From Paracoccaceae bacterium (lineage in GTDB: Bacteria; Pseudomonadota; Alphaproteobacteria; Rhodobacterales; Rhodobacteraceae), in assembly GCA_016124615.1 (NCBI GenBank), contig WGNF01000004.1, forward strand, positions 248,001-312,000: DNA of 64,000 nucleotides, read 5' to 3'. The position numbers were made by a program, and so were the translations under genes. Positions within the stretch are counted from its first letter, which is position 1; each line of letters begins with the position of its first letter. The notes beneath the pieces were generated by a model. The model ran no database searches. It had not been told where the DNA came from and saw nothing but the letters and a program-made list of their open reading frames with translations. This document shows positions 26,489-36,286 of this stretch, in pieces.

Positions 26489-27877
26489 TCAGGCGTGAAT
26501 CGCGCCGTCGCCGCAGGCCAGCGCCGCCTCGCGTACCGCTTCGGAATAGGTCGGATGCGCGTGGCAGGTTCGGGCCAGGTCTTCCGCCGCGGCGCCGAAT
26601 TCCATCGCGACGCAGACCTCGTGGATCAGATCGCCTGCCGAGGGCCCGATGATATGGGCGCCCAGGATGCGGTCGGTGTCCTTGTCGGCGAGGATCTTCA
26701 CGAAGCCGTCGCCGGAGAAGGTCGCCTTGGCCCGGCCGTTGCCCATGAAGCTGAACTTGCCGACCTTGAACGCCCGGCCCCCGGCTTTCAGGCTTTCCTC
26801 AGTCTCGCCGACCGAGGCAACCTCGGGCCAGGTGTAGATCACGCCGGGGATGACGCCGTAGTTCACATGGCCATGCTGGCCCGCCATGACCTCTGCCACT
26901 GCCATGCCTTCATCCTCGGCCTTGTGGGCGAGCATCGGGCCAGGGATCGCGTCGCCGATCGCGTAGAGGCCGGGGATGTTGGTGCGCCATTGCGCGTCGG
27001 TCTCGATCTGGCCGCGGCTGGTCATCTTCACGCCCAGATCCTCCAGCCCCAGCCCTTTGGTGAAGGGGCGCCGGCCGGTGGCGACCAGAACGACATCGGC
27101 GTCTAGCGTGGCCTCGGCCCCGTCCTTGCGCATCTTGTAGCTGACCTTGGCCTTGCCCTTGGCGACCTCGACGCCCTGCACGGCGGCGCCGGTGAGGATC
27201 TCCATCCCCTGCTTCTTCAGAAGCCGCTGGAAGGTGCGCGCAACCTCGGCATCGGCGCCGGGGACGAGGGCATCGAGGTATTCGACCACGGTCACGGCCG
27301 TGCCGAGGCGGGTGTAGACCGAGCCGAGTTCCAGCCCGATGACGCCGCCGCCGATCACCACCATCGTCTTGGGCACCTTCGGCAGCGTCAGCGCGCCGGT
27401 GGAGGTGACAACCGTGGTTTCATCCACGGTGACGCCCGGCAGCGATGACGCCTCGGACCCAGTGGCGATGACGATGTGTTTCGCGGTGTGGACCTCGTCG
27501 CCAACCTTCACCTGACCGGGCGCCGGGATCGAGGCCCAGCCGGTGATGCGGGTGATCTTGTTCTTCTTGAACAGGAACTCCACCCCCTTGGTGTTGGTTG
27601 CCACCACGTCGTCCTTGTAAGCCTGCATCTGCGCCCAGTCGACCGAGGGCGCTTTGCCCTTGAGCCCCATCGCGGCGAAGTTGGTTTCCGCCTCGTGCAG
27701 CATGTGGCTGGCGTGCAGAAGCGCCTTGGACGGGATGCAGCCGATGTTGAGGCAGGTGCCCCCCAGCGTCTCGCGCCCCTCGACACAGGCGGTCTTGAGC
27801 CCGAGCTGCGCGCAGCGGATGGCGCAGACATAGCCGCCTGGGCCGCTGCCGATCACAATCACATCAAAGTTGGCCAT
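26489..27877 (-). CDS. lpd: Dihydrolipoyl dehydrogenase
   Basis: The 462-residue E3 flavoprotein of 2-oxoacid dehydrogenase complexes. FAD motif [20 protein letters not shown] at 5-24, redox-active pair Cys42/Cys47 in [16 protein letters not shown] motif [20 protein letters not shown] near 175, and the C-terminal active His in [17 protein letters not shown] are all present. It ends the minus-strand TCA block after the glycosyltransferase and MAPEG genes, so it probably serves 2-oxoglutarate dehydrogenase. The start ATG 27877 follows GCAAGGAGCAGCGTT. Confidence 0.95.
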   Translation of the reverse strand: MANFDVIVIGSGPGGYVCAIRCAQLGLKTACVEGRETLGGTCLNIGCIPSKALLHASHMLHEAETNFAAMGLKGKAPSVDWAQMQAYKDDVVATNTKGVEFLFKKNKITRITGWASIPAPGQVKVGDEVHTAKHIVIATGSEASSLPGVTVDETTVVTSTGALTLPKVPKTMVVIGGGVIGLELGSVYTRLGTAVTVVEYLDALVPGADAEVARTFQRLLKKQGMEILTGAAVQGVEVAKGKAKVSYKMRKDGAEATLDADVVLVATGRRPFTKGLGLEDLGVKMTSRGQIETDAQWRTNIPGLYAIGDAIPGPMLAHKAEDEGMAVAEVMAGQHGHVNYGVIPGVIYTWPEVASVGETEESLKAGGRAFKVGKFSFMGNGRAKATFSGDGFVKILADKDTDRILGAHIIGPSAGDLIHEVCVAMEFGAAAEDLARTCHAHPTYSEAVREAALACGDGAIHA

Positions 27878-27903
27878 AACGCTGCTCCTTGCGTTGCGGA
27901 GGC

Positions 27904-27967
27904 GGGGGGCTGTCTGCCCCCCGGCGCCTGCGGCGCGCCCCCCGAGGATATTTGGGCCAATGCGAAA
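27904..27967 (+). repeat. Intergenic repeat, copy B
   Basis: Near-identical to 15678-15742: GC hairpins, CCCCCCGAGGATATTTGGGC, then CAATGCGAAA. The core reads ATATTTGGGCC in place of ATATTTTTACC. It lies between lpd and the next minus-strand gene, in plus orientation, hence in the lpd 5' leader region. Confidence 0.8.
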
Positions 27968-27974
27968 GCATGGC

Positions 27975-28373
27975 CTAGAGAAGGGCGGCGGCGATCATCG
28001 CCACCGTCGCGAAGAACCCGACCGACCAGATGGCCGAGCGCCAGGGCGCCCAGCCGAAGGCATAGGCCGGGATGTAAAGAACACGCGCGCCAAGGTAGAG
28101 GCAGGCGCAGGTGGCGGTGAAGCCGCTGCCGCGGTGGCCGAGCGTCACGACGACGACTGCGAGGGTGAAGAGGATCAGCGCCTCGAAATGGTTTTCCATC
28201 GCGCGCTTCAAGCGGCCGGCGACCGGCGAAAGCGGGCGCGGCGGCGCGCCATCGCGCGGGCCGGTGGTATAGCGAGGGCCGAGTTCGCGGTTGGCGGGCA
28301 CCGACATCAGCCCGAACTGCACCGCCTGCAGCAAGCCCGCCAAAGCGAGCACGGTAAGTTCCGGGGTCATCAT
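27975..28373 (-). CDS. MAPEG-family membrane protein
   Basis: A 132-residue protein with four hydrophobic segments. [14 protein letters not shown] in the first loop, and [22 protein letters not shown] then [18 protein letters not shown] match the MAPEG family (membrane glutathione/eicosanoid-type proteins, bacterial branch). Bacterial members are of unknown substrate. The start overlaps the stop of the upstream membrane protein (ATGA). A second MAPEG protein is encoded two genes upstream. Confidence 0.85.
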   Translation of the reverse strand: MMTPELTVLALAGLLQAVQFGLMSVPANRELGPRYTTGPRDGAPPRPLSPVAGRLKRAMENHFEALILFTLAVVVVTLGHRGSGFTATCACLYLGARVLYIPAYAFGWAPWRSAIWSVGFFATVAMIAAALL

Positions 28374-28798
28374 CGGCCATGCCCCTTCGCGGTGCGGCGC
28401 CAGAGCACCTCGGTCAGCGCGGCGGCGCCGAGGCCGGGGAGAAGCGCAACGAGGTGCAGCACCGGCGACGGTACCAGCGTGTCGATCGCCAGCGCCACCG
28501 GCCCGGCAAAGCGCAGCGTGTGCGACAGATGATAGAGCAGGTAGAGAAAGGCGGTGCCCGCCGCCACCGTTTCGATGATCGACCGGGCAGGCTCTGGCAG
28601 GCGCACCTTGCGCCGGGTGGCCAGCAGACGCAGGCAGCCAAGGCTGACCCCGACCGGCAGCGCCGCGAGCAATCCCACGACGACGGCCACGCCACCCTTG
28701 GGCGGCGGCAGGCCGAGCATGCCGAAATAGACCGCCGAGGCCACGACCGACAGCGCGGCGGCGGCAAGGGCGGCGTGACGAAGCTGCAGCGTGGTCAT
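28370..28798 (-). CDS. Integral membrane protein of unknown function
   Basis: A 142-residue protein with about four hydrophobic segments (for example LAAAALSVVASAVYFGML and TAFLYLLYHLSHTLRF). No family is recognised. It sits between two MAPEG genes, 16 bp after one and overlapping the other, so it belongs to the same unit. The Leu/His stretch LLYHLSHTLRF is reminiscent of small membrane enzymes in the same group, but this is weak. ATG 28798 was chosen as the start giving a direct membrane segment. Confidence 0.65.
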   Translation of the reverse strand: MTTLQLRHAALAAAALSVVASAVYFGMLGLPPPKGGVAVVVGLLAALPVGVSLGCLRLLATRRKVRLPEPARSIIETVAAGTAFLYLLYHLSHTLRFAGPVALAIDTLVPSPVLHLVALLPGLGAAALTEVLWRRTAKGHGR

Positions 28799-28814
28799 CT
28801 CGGCCCGGATCGGT

Positions 28815-29204
28815 TCAGAAGGACAGCAGGTAAAGCGCGATGGTGGCGGCGAAGCCGGCAAGCCAGACCAGCGTGCGAAAGCCGACGAGGCCGAAGACAT
28901 AGGCGGGCACGTAGATCACACGCGCGGCAAGGAAGACCTGCGCCGCCAGCAGCGTGGTCGGCGAAAAGCCCGCCTTGGCCTGCAGGATCAGGATCGCCGG
29001 GGCGAAAAGCGCCATCGCGGTGACCGAATTGCCCAGCGCCCGGTCGAGCCGACCGACCATACCGGTGACAGTGCGGTGTTCATCGCGCGAGGACAGCAGG
29101 TAACCCATGTCGAGCTGGGTAAGCGCACCGGAAGCCTGCGCCACCAGCGTGAGGCAGACGAGGAGGCCGTAGAGGCCGAGGATGTCAAGTTCGCTGGTCA
29201 GCAT
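28815..29204 (-). CDS. MAPEG-family membrane protein
   Basis: The 129-residue product has four predicted membrane helices and the family stretches RTVTGMVGRLDRALGNSVTA and FLAARVIYVPAYVFGLVGFR. It is a paralogue-like neighbour of the 27975-28373 protein, with the same helix layout and ARVIYVPAY motif. Function of bacterial MAPEG proteins is poorly known. It is the first gene of the three-gene membrane set and is 51 bp from the glycosyltransferase stop. Confidence 0.85.
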   Translation of the reverse strand: MLTSELDILGLYGLLVCLTLVAQASGALTQLDMGYLLSSRDEHRTVTGMVGRLDRALGNSVTAMALFAPAILILQAKAGFSPTTLLAAQVFLAARVIYVPAYVFGLVGFRTLVWLAGFAATIALYLLSF

Positions 29205-29255
29205 GAGGGCAGCCTTTCTGGCGGAGGGTACGGCGCTCGGACTCTCGCGCGGGGG

Positions 29256-30293
29256 TCAATCGGGGTCAAGTCCGGCCGGGTCATGGTCCGGGCTTTCCGG
29301 GGGCGCCGTCCAGGCGGCGATGCGGTCGGGGGTCAGGACGACATCGCGCCGGGCGCGAAAGGCGCCAAGGCAGGCATCGTTCAGCCGCCGCACCTCAGGA
29401 TCGGCCAGCATTTCGGCCATGCGCGCCTCTACGGCGGGCCAGCGACACAGGATCGAGCGGTCTTCGACCTCGTTGCGGTCGTAGCGGGAGTGAAACTGTG
29501 ACCCGATCCGATACTTCGCGTGGGTCAACCCCATGCCGTCGCCCCGGTCGTTCTTCATCAGGAACACGTCCAGAGACTTCACCGCGTAGTGATGGATGCT
29601 GGCGTTGGCGAAGGTCACGTGGCCGAAGGGCACCTTGAAGCGGCTGCGTTTGGGGTGATCGAGCGACTCGGCACTGATGACAACGCCTTGCGTGTTCTTC
29701 GCCACGGCCGGGGGCGCCTTCGGGGTCTTCGGCATGTGGTCGATCGCGGAGGTGAACCGCGACGGGCGAAAGAGCGACTTGTGGTCGATCGTGCGGCGCA
29801 TCGGGGCGCCTTGCCCGCGCGTGAAGCTGGCAAGAACCGCGCCGCCATCCCACCGGGTCAGCCCGGCACTGCCGAACAGATTCCAGGCGATGGCGATCAC
29901 GTCGGCCTCGCCCGTGGCCTGCAGCAGAGCCTGAACCGATCCGTCGCCTGCGGTGACGTTCAGAAACTCATCGGCGTCGATGTGCAACATCCACTCGGCA
30001 CGGATGACCGCGGGATGCCGAAACGCTAGCCCCATCGCGGCAATCTGCGGCGCGACGCCCGGCGGGGGACTGTGCCGGATATGGGTGACCCAGCCGAGCA
30101 CCTGCAACCGGTCCAAGAGCAGGTCGGAGCCATCCGTGCAGTTGTTCGTGAAAATCAGGATGTCACTGAAGCCCAGCAAGCTGTGGTAGGCCAGCCACTC
30201 GACGATAAAGAGCCCTTCGTTGCGCATGCAGGAGGCAAGCACGACAGAACCGGGGGCCGCAGTCATTTCTGCGGCCTTGGGATTTGCACACAT
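29256..30293 (-). CDS. Glycosyltransferase family 2-like protein
   Basis: A 345-residue protein with a GT2-type N-terminal fold: VVLASCMRNEGLFIVEWLAY at 17-36, DILIFTNNCTDGSDLLLDRL, and a DxD-like WMLHIDADEFLNV near 101-113. This is the family of small GT-A enzymes often found near surface polysaccharide genes; donor and acceptor are unknown. It lies between sucB and the MAPEG genes, an odd setting. The start is uncertain: ATG 30293 abuts the large hairpin, while ATG 30266 has AAGG 8 bp upstream and may be the real one. Confidence 0.82.
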   Translation of the reverse strand: MCANPKAAEMTAAPGSVVLASCMRNEGLFIVEWLAYHSLLGFSDILIFTNNCTDGSDLLLDRLQVLGWVTHIRHSPPPGVAPQIAAMGLAFRHPAVIRAEWMLHIDADEFLNVTAGDGSVQALLQATGEADVIAIAWNLFGSAGLTRWDGGAVLASFTRGQGAPMRRTIDHKSLFRPSRFTSAIDHMPKTPKAPPAVAKNTQGVVISAESLDHPKRSRFKVPFGHVTFANASIHHYAVKSLDVFLMKNDRGDGMGLTHAKYRIGSQFHSRYDRNEVEDRSILCRWPAVEARMAEMLADPEVRRLNDACLGAFRARRDVVLTPDRIAAWTAPPESPDHDPAGLDPD

Positions 30294-30302
30294 GGCGGGC
30301 GC

Positions 30303-30383
30303 GCTGAACCGGTCGGCCGCAGGCGACGCAGCACCCCCGCGAGGGCGCCAGCGTCGCCTCGGCTTGCGGCGGACCCGTTCAGC
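30303..30383 (-). terminator. Large imperfect stem-loop after sucB
   Basis: An 81-bp imperfect palindrome starting 7 bp after the sucB stop. GCTGAAC, GCCGCA and GGCGACGC in one arm pair with GCGTCGCC, TGCGGC and GTTCAGC in the other, with small internal loops. No T-run follows. It probably stabilises or ends the suc mRNA and separates it from the glycosyltransferase. Confidence 0.6.
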
Positions 30384-30389
30384 ATTGCC

Positions 30390-31889
30390 TCACAAATCCA
30401 TCAGCAACCGGCGCGGGTCTTCCAGCGCCTCTTTCACGCGGACGAGGAAGGTCACCGCGCCTTTGCCGTCGACCACGCGGTGATCGTAGCTGAGAGCGAG
30501 GTACATCATCGGGCGGATGACGATCTGACCCTTGACCACCATCGGGCGGTCCTGGATCTTGTGCATCCCGAGGATACCCGATTGCGGCGGGTTCAGGATC
30601 GGCGAGGACATCAGCGAGCCATAGACGCCACCGTTCGAGATGGTGAAGGAACCACCCTGCATCTCGGCCATGCTGAGCTTGCCGTCGCGGGCGCGCAGGC
30701 CAAGTTCGGCGATCTTCTTCTCGATCGCGGCAAAGCCCATCTGGTCGGCATCGCGCACGACCGGCACGACGAGGCCGGTGGGGGTGCCGACGGCGACGCC
30801 CATGTGGACGTAGTTCTTGTAGACGACATCGGTGCCATCGATCTCGGCGTTGACCTCGGGCACTTCCTTCAGCGCGTGGGTGCAGGCCTTCACGAAGAAG
30901 GACATGAAGCCCAGCTTGACGCCGTGCTTCTTCTCGAAGGCATCCTTGTACTCGGCGCGCAGTTCCATGATGCCGGACATGTCGACCTCGTTGTAGGTCG
31001 TCAGCATCGCGGCAGTGTTCTGGGCATCCTTCAGGCGGCGGGCGATGGTCTGGCGCAGGCGGGTCATCTTCACCCGCTCCTCGCGCGCGGCATCGTCGGC
31101 CGGGACCGGGGCGCGGGGAATGGCCTGCGGGGCCGCAGGGGCGGGCGCGGCCTTGGTGGCGGTCAGGGCGCAGGCCACGTCTTCCTTCATCACACGGCCG
31201 TCGCGGCCGGTGGCGGTGACGGCATCACGGCTGAGGCCCGCATCGGCCATCGCCTTCTTGGCCGAGGGCGCATCCTCGACATCCTTCGCCGGGGCGGCGG
31301 CGGGCGCGGGTGCCGGTTCGGGCGCGGCGGCGGGGGCCGGGGCGGCGGCAGCGGCGCCTTCGGCGATCACGGCCAGCTTGCCCGAGGCTGCGACGGTTGC
31401 GCCTTCCGGGGCGACGATCTCGGTCAGCACACCCGCGGCGGGGGCCGGAACCTCGACCGAGACCTTGTCGGTCTCAAGCTCGCACAGCATCTCGTCCTGC
31501 GCGACGGTGTCGCCGACCTTCTTGAACCAGGTCGAGACGGTCGCCTCGGTCACGCTTTCGCCCAAGGTGGGCACCATCACGTCGATCATTCTAACCTCTC
31601 CTGCGCCGGTCGCCGACGGTGCGGCCTTGGGCGGTGACTGTTCTGCGGGGGCCGCATCGGCCAGTTGCGCCAAAAGCGCAGCGATGCCGACGGTGGCCCC
31701 TTCGGGTGCGACAATCTCTGCCAGACGACCGGCAACAGGCGCGTGAACCTCCACCGTCACCTTGTCGGTTTCCAACTCGCAGAGCATCTCATCGGCGGCG
31801 ACGAGATCGCCCACCTTCTTGAACCAGGTGGCGACGGTCGCCTCTGATACGCTCTCGCCGAGCGTCGGCACCCGGACTTCCGTAGCCAT
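30390..31889 (-). CDS. sucB: 2-oxoglutarate dehydrogenase E2 (dihydrolipoyl succinyltransferase) with two lipoyl domains
   Basis: The 499-residue E2 core transfers succinyl groups to CoA. It has two lipoyl domains, at about 1-78 with Lys43 and 101-178 with Lys142 (both in ETDKV). Then come an Ala/Pro/Glu linker, an E1/E3-binding domain near 205-240 ([20 protein letters not shown]), and the catalytic domain ending in SYDHRVVDG with His470 and Asp474. Most OdhB proteins carry one lipoyl domain, so the tandem pair is of note. It follows sucA by 3 bp. Confidence 0.95.
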   Translation of the reverse strand: MATEVRVPTLGESVSEATVATWFKKVGDLVAADEMLCELETDKVTVEVHAPVAGRLAEIVAPEGATVGIAALLAQLADAAPAEQSPPKAAPSATGAGEVRMIDVMVPTLGESVTEATVSTWFKKVGDTVAQDEMLCELETDKVSVEVPAPAAGVLTEIVAPEGATVAASGKLAVIAEGAAAAAPAPAAAPEPAPAPAAAPAKDVEDAPSAKKAMADAGLSRDAVTATGRDGRVMKEDVACALTATKAAPAPAAPQAIPRAPVPADDAAREERVKMTRLRQTIARRLKDAQNTAAMLTTYNEVDMSGIMELRAEYKDAFEKKHGVKLGFMSFFVKACTHALKEVPEVNAEIDGTDVVYKNYVHMGVAVGTPTGLVVPVVRDADQMGFAAIEKKIAELGLRARDGKLSMAEMQGGSFTISNGGVYGSLMSSPILNPPQSGILGMHKIQDRPMVVKGQIVIRPMMYLALSYDHRVVDGKGAVTFLVRVKEALEDPRRLLMDL

Positions 31890-31892
31890 CCG

Positions 31893-34853
31893 CTATCCTC
31901 CGATCGTCAGCGCTTCGTTGACGAGCGCCTCTTGTTGCGCCTTGTGCTGACTGGCGAGACCGGTCGCGGGCGACGCCGTCGCCGAGCGCCCGACATAGCG
32001 CGGGCGGCCATGCGTGGCGCCGATGCGGCCCAGCACCCATTCAAGGTTCGGCTCGATGAAGGTCCAACCGCCCTGATTCTTCGGCTCTTCCTGGCACCAG
32101 ACGATTTCGGCCTGCGCAAAGCGCGCCAGTTCCTTGGACAGCGACATCGCCGGGAACGGGTAGAACTGTTCCACCCGCATCAGGTAGACGTCGTCGATCC
32201 CGCGCTTGTCGCGTTCGGCCAGCAGGTCGAAGTAGACCTTGCCCGAGCAGAGCACGACCCGCTTGATCTGGGCGTCGGGCACCAGTTGGGTGTCGGAATG
32301 GCCCTTTTCGGCATCGTCCCACAGCACCCGGTGGAAATGCGATCCGGTGGTGAAATCCTCCACATCCGAAACGCACATCGGGTGACGCAGCAGCGATTTC
32401 GGCGTCACCAGCACCAGCGGCTTGCGGAAGCTGCGGTGGATCTGGCGGCGCAGGATGTGGAAGTAGTTCGCCGGGGTCGAGCAGTTGGCGACGATCCAGT
32501 TGTCCTGCGCGCAAAGCTGCAGCCAGCGTTCCAGCCGGGCGGACGAGTGTTCCGGCCCCTGCCCCTCGTATCCGTGCGGCAAAAGCATGACGAGGCCCGA
32601 CATCCGCAGCCACTTCGATTCGCCCGACGAGATGAACTGGTCGAACATGATCTGCGCGCCGTTGGCGAAGTCGCCAAACTGCGCCTCCCACAGGGTCAGC
32701 GTGTTTGGTTCGGCCAGCGAATAGCCATACTCGAACCCGAGCACGGCATATTCCGACAGCATCGAGTCGATCACCTCATACCGCGCCTGACCGGCGCGGA
32801 TGTGGTTGAGCGGGTAATAACGTTCCTCGGTCGACTGGTCGATGAACGCCGAATGCCGCTGGCTGAAGGTGCCGCGCGTGCAGTCCTGCCCGGACAGGCG
32901 AACCGGGAAGCCCTCGGTCGTGAGGCTGCCGAAGGCCAGCGCCTCGGCGGTGGACCAGTCAAAGCCCTTGCCAGTGGCGATCATCTGGCTTTTCGCGTCC
33001 AGCAGGCGGCCAACCGTCTTGTGCAGGTCGAACCCCGACGGAACGCGGGTCAGCGCCTCGCCAACCTCTTGCAGCGTCTCGGGCGCGATCGCGGTCTGGC
33101 CGGGCTGATATTCCTCGCCCTCGCGGTCGATGCCGGACCAGCGGCCGTCAAGCCAGTCGGCCTTGTTCGGCTTGTAGTCCTTCCCGGCCTCGAACTCGGC
33201 ATTCAGCTGCGCCTGGAAGGCGGCCTTCATGTCCTCGATCTCGCCCTCGGGGATCAGCCCGTCCTTGACCAGACGTTCGGTATAAAGTTGCAGCGTGGTC
33301 TTCTGCTTCTTGATGCGGGTGTACATGACGGGGTTGGTGAACATCGGTTCATCCCCCTCGTTGTGCCCGAAGCGGCGGTAGCAGAAGATGTCGATCACCA
33401 CGTCCTTATGGAACTTCTGGCGGAACTCGGTTGCTACCTTGGCGGCGTGCACCACCGCCTCGGGGTCATCTCCGTTGACGTGAAAGATCGGCGCCTCGAC
33501 CATCAGGGCGATATCCGTCGGATAGGGCGACGACCGGCTGAACGACGGCGAGGTGGTGAAACCGATCTGGTTGTTCACCACGACATGGATGGTGCCGCCG
33601 GTGCGATGGCCAACAAGGCCCGACATGCCGAAGCATTCGGCCACCACGCCCTGCCCGGCAAAGGCCGCATCGCCGTGCAGCAGCACCGGCAGAATGGTGG
33701 TGCGGGTTTTGTCGCCGCGCTGTTCCTGCTTGGCGCGCGCCTTGCCCAGCACGACCGGGTTCACCGCCTCAAGATGGCTCGGGTTCGCGGTCAGCGACAG
33801 GTGTACCGTGTTGCCGTCGAACGTCCGGTCAGACGAGGCGCCGAGGTGGTATTTCACGTCGCCCGATCCGTCGACATCCTCCGGCTTGTAGCTGCCGCCC
33901 TGGAATTCGTTGAAGATCGCCCGGTAGGGTTTCATCATCACGTTGGCCAGCACCGACAGGCGGCCGCGGTGCGGCATCCCGAACACCACTTCCTTCACGC
34001 CAAGGTTCCCGCCGCGCTTGACGATCTGCTCCAGCGCCGGGATCAGGCTTTCGCCACCGTCAAGGCCGAACCGCTTGGTGCCCATGTACTTGACATGCAG
34101 GAACTTTTCGTAGCCCTCGGCCTCGACCAGCTTGTTCAGGATCGCCTTGCGGCCCTCGCGGGTGAAGCTGATTTCCTTGCCGTAGCCCTCGATGCGTTCC
34201 TTCAGCCAGGCCGCCTGCTCGGGGTCCGAGATGTGCATGTATTGCAGCGCGAAGGTGCCGCAGTAGGTGCGCTTCACGATCTCGATGATCTGGCGCATCG
34301 ACGCGACCTGCAGACCCAGCACGTTGTCGATGAAGATCGGCCGGTCCATGTCGGCGTCGGCGAAGCCGTAGGACTTCGGGTCCAGTTCCGGATGGCTGCC
34401 GGTGTCGGTCAGACGCAGCGGGTCGAGATCGGCGGCGAGGTGACCACGGATGCGGTAGGCGCGGATGATCATCAGCGCACGGATGGAATCGAGCACCGCC
34501 CGCTGCACCTGCGCGTCGGTCAGCGACACGCCCTTTTCGGCGGCCTTCGCGGCGATCTTGGGGCCGGCAGACTTCATCTCCTTCGCCGCGGCGGGCCATT
34601 CGCCGGTCAGCGCCGAGGTCAGGTCATCCATCGGCATCGGCGGCCAGTCGGCTCGGGCCCAGCTGGGGCCGCTCGCCTGCCGCTTGGCATCCATTTCGCT
34701 ATCGCCGAGGGTGCGGAAGAAATCCGCCCAGGCGGCGTCGACCGAAGCCGGATCGGCAGCGAAGCGCGCCTGAAGCTGGTCGATATAGTCGGCGTTGGCC
34801 CCGTCGAGGAAGGACGAGGCGTTGAAGAGGTCGTTCGGGGATTGGTCGGTCAT
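31893..34853 (-). CDS. sucA: 2-oxoglutarate dehydrogenase E1 component
   Basis: The 986-residue thiamine-diphosphate enzyme decarboxylates 2-oxoglutarate. The N-terminal peripheral segment FNASSFLDGANADYIDQLQ, the catalytic GMPHRGRLSVLANVM region, the ThDP/Mg stretch LLHGDAAFAGQGVVAECF with VNNQIGFTTSP, and the C-terminal transketolase domain ending near EEPKNQGGWTFIEP are all seen. Length is standard for the family. It is preceded by sucD (54-bp gap with a GC stem-loop). Confidence 0.97.
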   Translation of the reverse strand: MTDQSPNDLFNASSFLDGANADYIDQLQARFAADPASVDAAWADFFRTLGDSEMDAKRQASGPSWARADWPPMPMDDLTSALTGEWPAAAKEMKSAGPKIAAKAAEKGVSLTDAQVQRAVLDSIRALMIIRAYRIRGHLAADLDPLRLTDTGSHPELDPKSYGFADADMDRPIFIDNVLGLQVASMRQIIEIVKRTYCGTFALQYMHISDPEQAAWLKERIEGYGKEISFTREGRKAILNKLVEAEGYEKFLHVKYMGTKRFGLDGGESLIPALEQIVKRGGNLGVKEVVFGMPHRGRLSVLANVMMKPYRAIFNEFQGGSYKPEDVDGSGDVKYHLGASSDRTFDGNTVHLSLTANPSHLEAVNPVVLGKARAKQEQRGDKTRTTILPVLLHGDAAFAGQGVVAECFGMSGLVGHRTGGTIHVVVNNQIGFTTSPSFSRSSPYPTDIALMVEAPIFHVNGDDPEAVVHAAKVATEFRQKFHKDVVIDIFCYRRFGHNEGDEPMFTNPVMYTRIKKQKTTLQLYTERLVKDGLIPEGEIEDMKAAFQAQLNAEFEAGKDYKPNKADWLDGRWSGIDREGEEYQPGQTAIAPETLQEVGEALTRVPSGFDLHKTVGRLLDAKSQMIATGKGFDWSTAEALAFGSLTTEGFPVRLSGQDCTRGTFSQRHSAFIDQSTEERYYPLNHIRAGQARYEVIDSMLSEYAVLGFEYGYSLAEPNTLTLWEAQFGDFANGAQIMFDQFISSGESKWLRMSGLVMLLPHGYEGQGPEHSSARLERWLQLCAQDNWIVANCSTPANYFHILRRQIHRSFRKPLVLVTPKSLLRHPMCVSDVEDFTTGSHFHRVLWDDAEKGHSDTQLVPDAQIKRVVLCSGKVYFDLLAERDKRGIDDVYLMRVEQFYPFPAMSLSKELARFAQAEIVWCQEEPKNQGGWTFIEPNLEWVLGRIGATHGRPRYVGRSATASPATGLASQHKAQQEALVNEALTIGG

Positions 34854-34879
34854 GGGATCACCTCAGCCTGAAAGGCCCC

Positions 34880-34897
34880 CGCCGGGCGTCCCCGGCG
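34880..34897 (-). terminator. Small GC stem-loop between sucD and sucA
   Basis: CGCCGGG / CCCGGCG with a 4-base loop in the 54-bp gap. It has no T-run and lies just before the sucA ribosome site, so it may be a processing or stability element rather than a terminator. Confidence 0.35.
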
Positions 34898-34907
34898 CGG
34901 GCACATG

Positions 34908-35792
34908 TTACTTGCCGATCGCCTTCATCACGGCCTCGCCCAGCCCGGCCGGGCTGTCGGCGACCACGATCCCGGCGGAACGCATCGCCTCGATCTTGCT
35001 TTCGGCGTCGCCCTTGCCGCCCGCCACGATGGCACCGGCATGGCCCATGCGGCGGCCCTTCGGCGCGGTGCGGCCCGCGATGAAGCCCGCGCAGGGCTTC
35101 GACCGGCCGCGTTTCGCCTCGTCCTTCAGGAACTGCGCCGCCTCTTCCTCGGCCGCCCCGCCGATCTCGCCGATCATGATCAGCGAGTGGGTTTCCGGGT
35201 CGGCGAGGAACATTTCCAGCACGTCGATATGTTCGGTGCCTTTGATCGGGTCGCCGCCGATGCCCACCGCTGTGGACTGGCCAAGGCCGAGGTCCGAAGT
35301 CTGCTTCACCGCCTCATAGGTCAGCGTGCCCGACCGGCTGACGACGCCGACCGAGCCGCGACGATGGATGTGGCCCGGCATGATGCCGATCTTGCAGGCG
35401 TCGGGGGTGATGACGCCGGGGCAGTTCGGCCCGATCAGGCGGGATTTCGACCCCTCCAGCGCGCGCTTCACCTTCATCATGTCCAAGACCGGGATGCCTT
35501 CGGTGATGCAGACGATCAGCTCCATCTCGGCGTCGATCGCTTCGAGGATCGAGTCGGCGGCGAACGGCGGCGGCACATAGATGACCGAGGCATTGGCCTC
35601 GGTCACCGCCTTCGCCTCGTGTACCGAGTTGAAGACCGGCAGGTTCAGGTGGCTGCTGCCGCCCTTGCCCGGCGTCACGCCGCCGACCATCTTGGTGCCA
35701 TAGGCGATGGCCTGTTCCGAGTGGAAGGTGCCTTGGCTGCCGGTGAAGCCCTGGCAGATCACCTTGGTGTTTTCGTTGACGAGAATGGCCAT
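34908..35792 (-). CDS. sucD: Succinyl-CoA synthetase alpha subunit
   Basis: The 294-residue subunit carries the CoA-binding fold and the phosphohistidine. [21 protein letters not shown] at 13-33, [21 protein letters not shown], and the active His in [19 protein letters not shown] are seen. It acts with SucC to make ATP or GTP from succinyl-CoA. The ATG shares its first base with the TAA stop of the upstream orphan gene (TAATG), and AGGGGAAAATTCTA serves as ribosome site. Confidence 0.96.
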   Translation of the reverse strand: MAILVNENTKVICQGFTGSQGTFHSEQAIAYGTKMVGGVTPGKGGSSHLNLPVFNSVHEAKAVTEANASVIYVPPPFAADSILEAIDAEMELIVCITEGIPVLDMMKVKRALEGSKSRLIGPNCPGVITPDACKIGIMPGHIHRRGSVGVVSRSGTLTYEAVKQTSDLGLGQSTAVGIGGDPIKGTEHIDVLEMFLADPETHSLIMIGEIGGAAEEEAAQFLKDEAKRGRSKPCAGFIAGRTAPKGRRMGHAGAIVAGGKGDAESKIEAMRSAGIVVADSPAGLGEAVMKAIGK

Positions 35793-36286
35793 TAGAATTT
35801 TCCCCTGCGTACTTGGTCACCGGTGATGACACTCGTCTCTTTCATCCCGCGGACGCTGCCGTCTGCTAGCTTTGGATTGAGCGGTGTGGTTGAGCGGTTT
35901 TCTGCGTCCAGAAAATCGATTGATAAGACTCTACGCTCGACGAGATCGAAGTGGCAAACTGCACCAAATCTAATCTCAGAGGTTGGCTTGAAGACACCGA
36001 CTTGAAGAAGTCCGAAAGGATCGACTTCAAAGGAGCCAATCTCTGCGCGAGCGTTAACCCAGCCAGCGTCCTTGTATCTACCTAATGCGATTCCCGCGCC
36101 CACAAGAAACTCGTCGAACGTGAAATCACGCGCTGGCTGCGCGAGCACTTCTTCGAGTGCAGCCTTAGTGAAATACTTGCATGCATCCTGAAGTTCGTCG
36201 TGGCTATAGGAAGGCTCAGCCTCGGCGGCCGAAACGCAAGTTAGGGCTAGGGGAGCCGCAGACGCTGTGGAGCGCAACGCATTCAC
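35792..36286 (-). CDS. Orphan secreted-type protein between sucC and sucD
   Basis: A 164-residue product with a likely signal peptide (residues 1-23, hydrophobic [12 protein letters not shown] then AEA before Glu24). The mature part is acidic with no recognised domain ([45 protein letters not shown]). The start is GTG 36286 overlapping the sucC stop (GTGA), and the TAA stop shares a base with the sucD ATG. Base composition is near 50% GC, unlike sucC and sucD. Its last residues are encoded by the sucD ribosome-site region. It is probably a late insertion; the overlaps imply it is co-translated with the operon. Confidence 0.65.
   Translation of the reverse strand: MNALRSTASAAPLALTCVSAAEAEPSYSHDELQDACKYFTKAALEEVLAQPARDFTFDEFLVGAGIALGRYKDAGWVNARAEIGSFEVDPFGLLQVGVFKPTSEIRFGAVCHFDLVERRVLSIDFLDAENRSTTPLNPKLADGSVRGMKETSVITGDQVRRGKF

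Noticed and set aside
31932..34871. A 979-codon open frame antisense to sucA
   Set aside because: It mirrors sucA exactly on the other strand, as expected in GC-rich DNA; sucA has clear motifs and the antisense frame has none.
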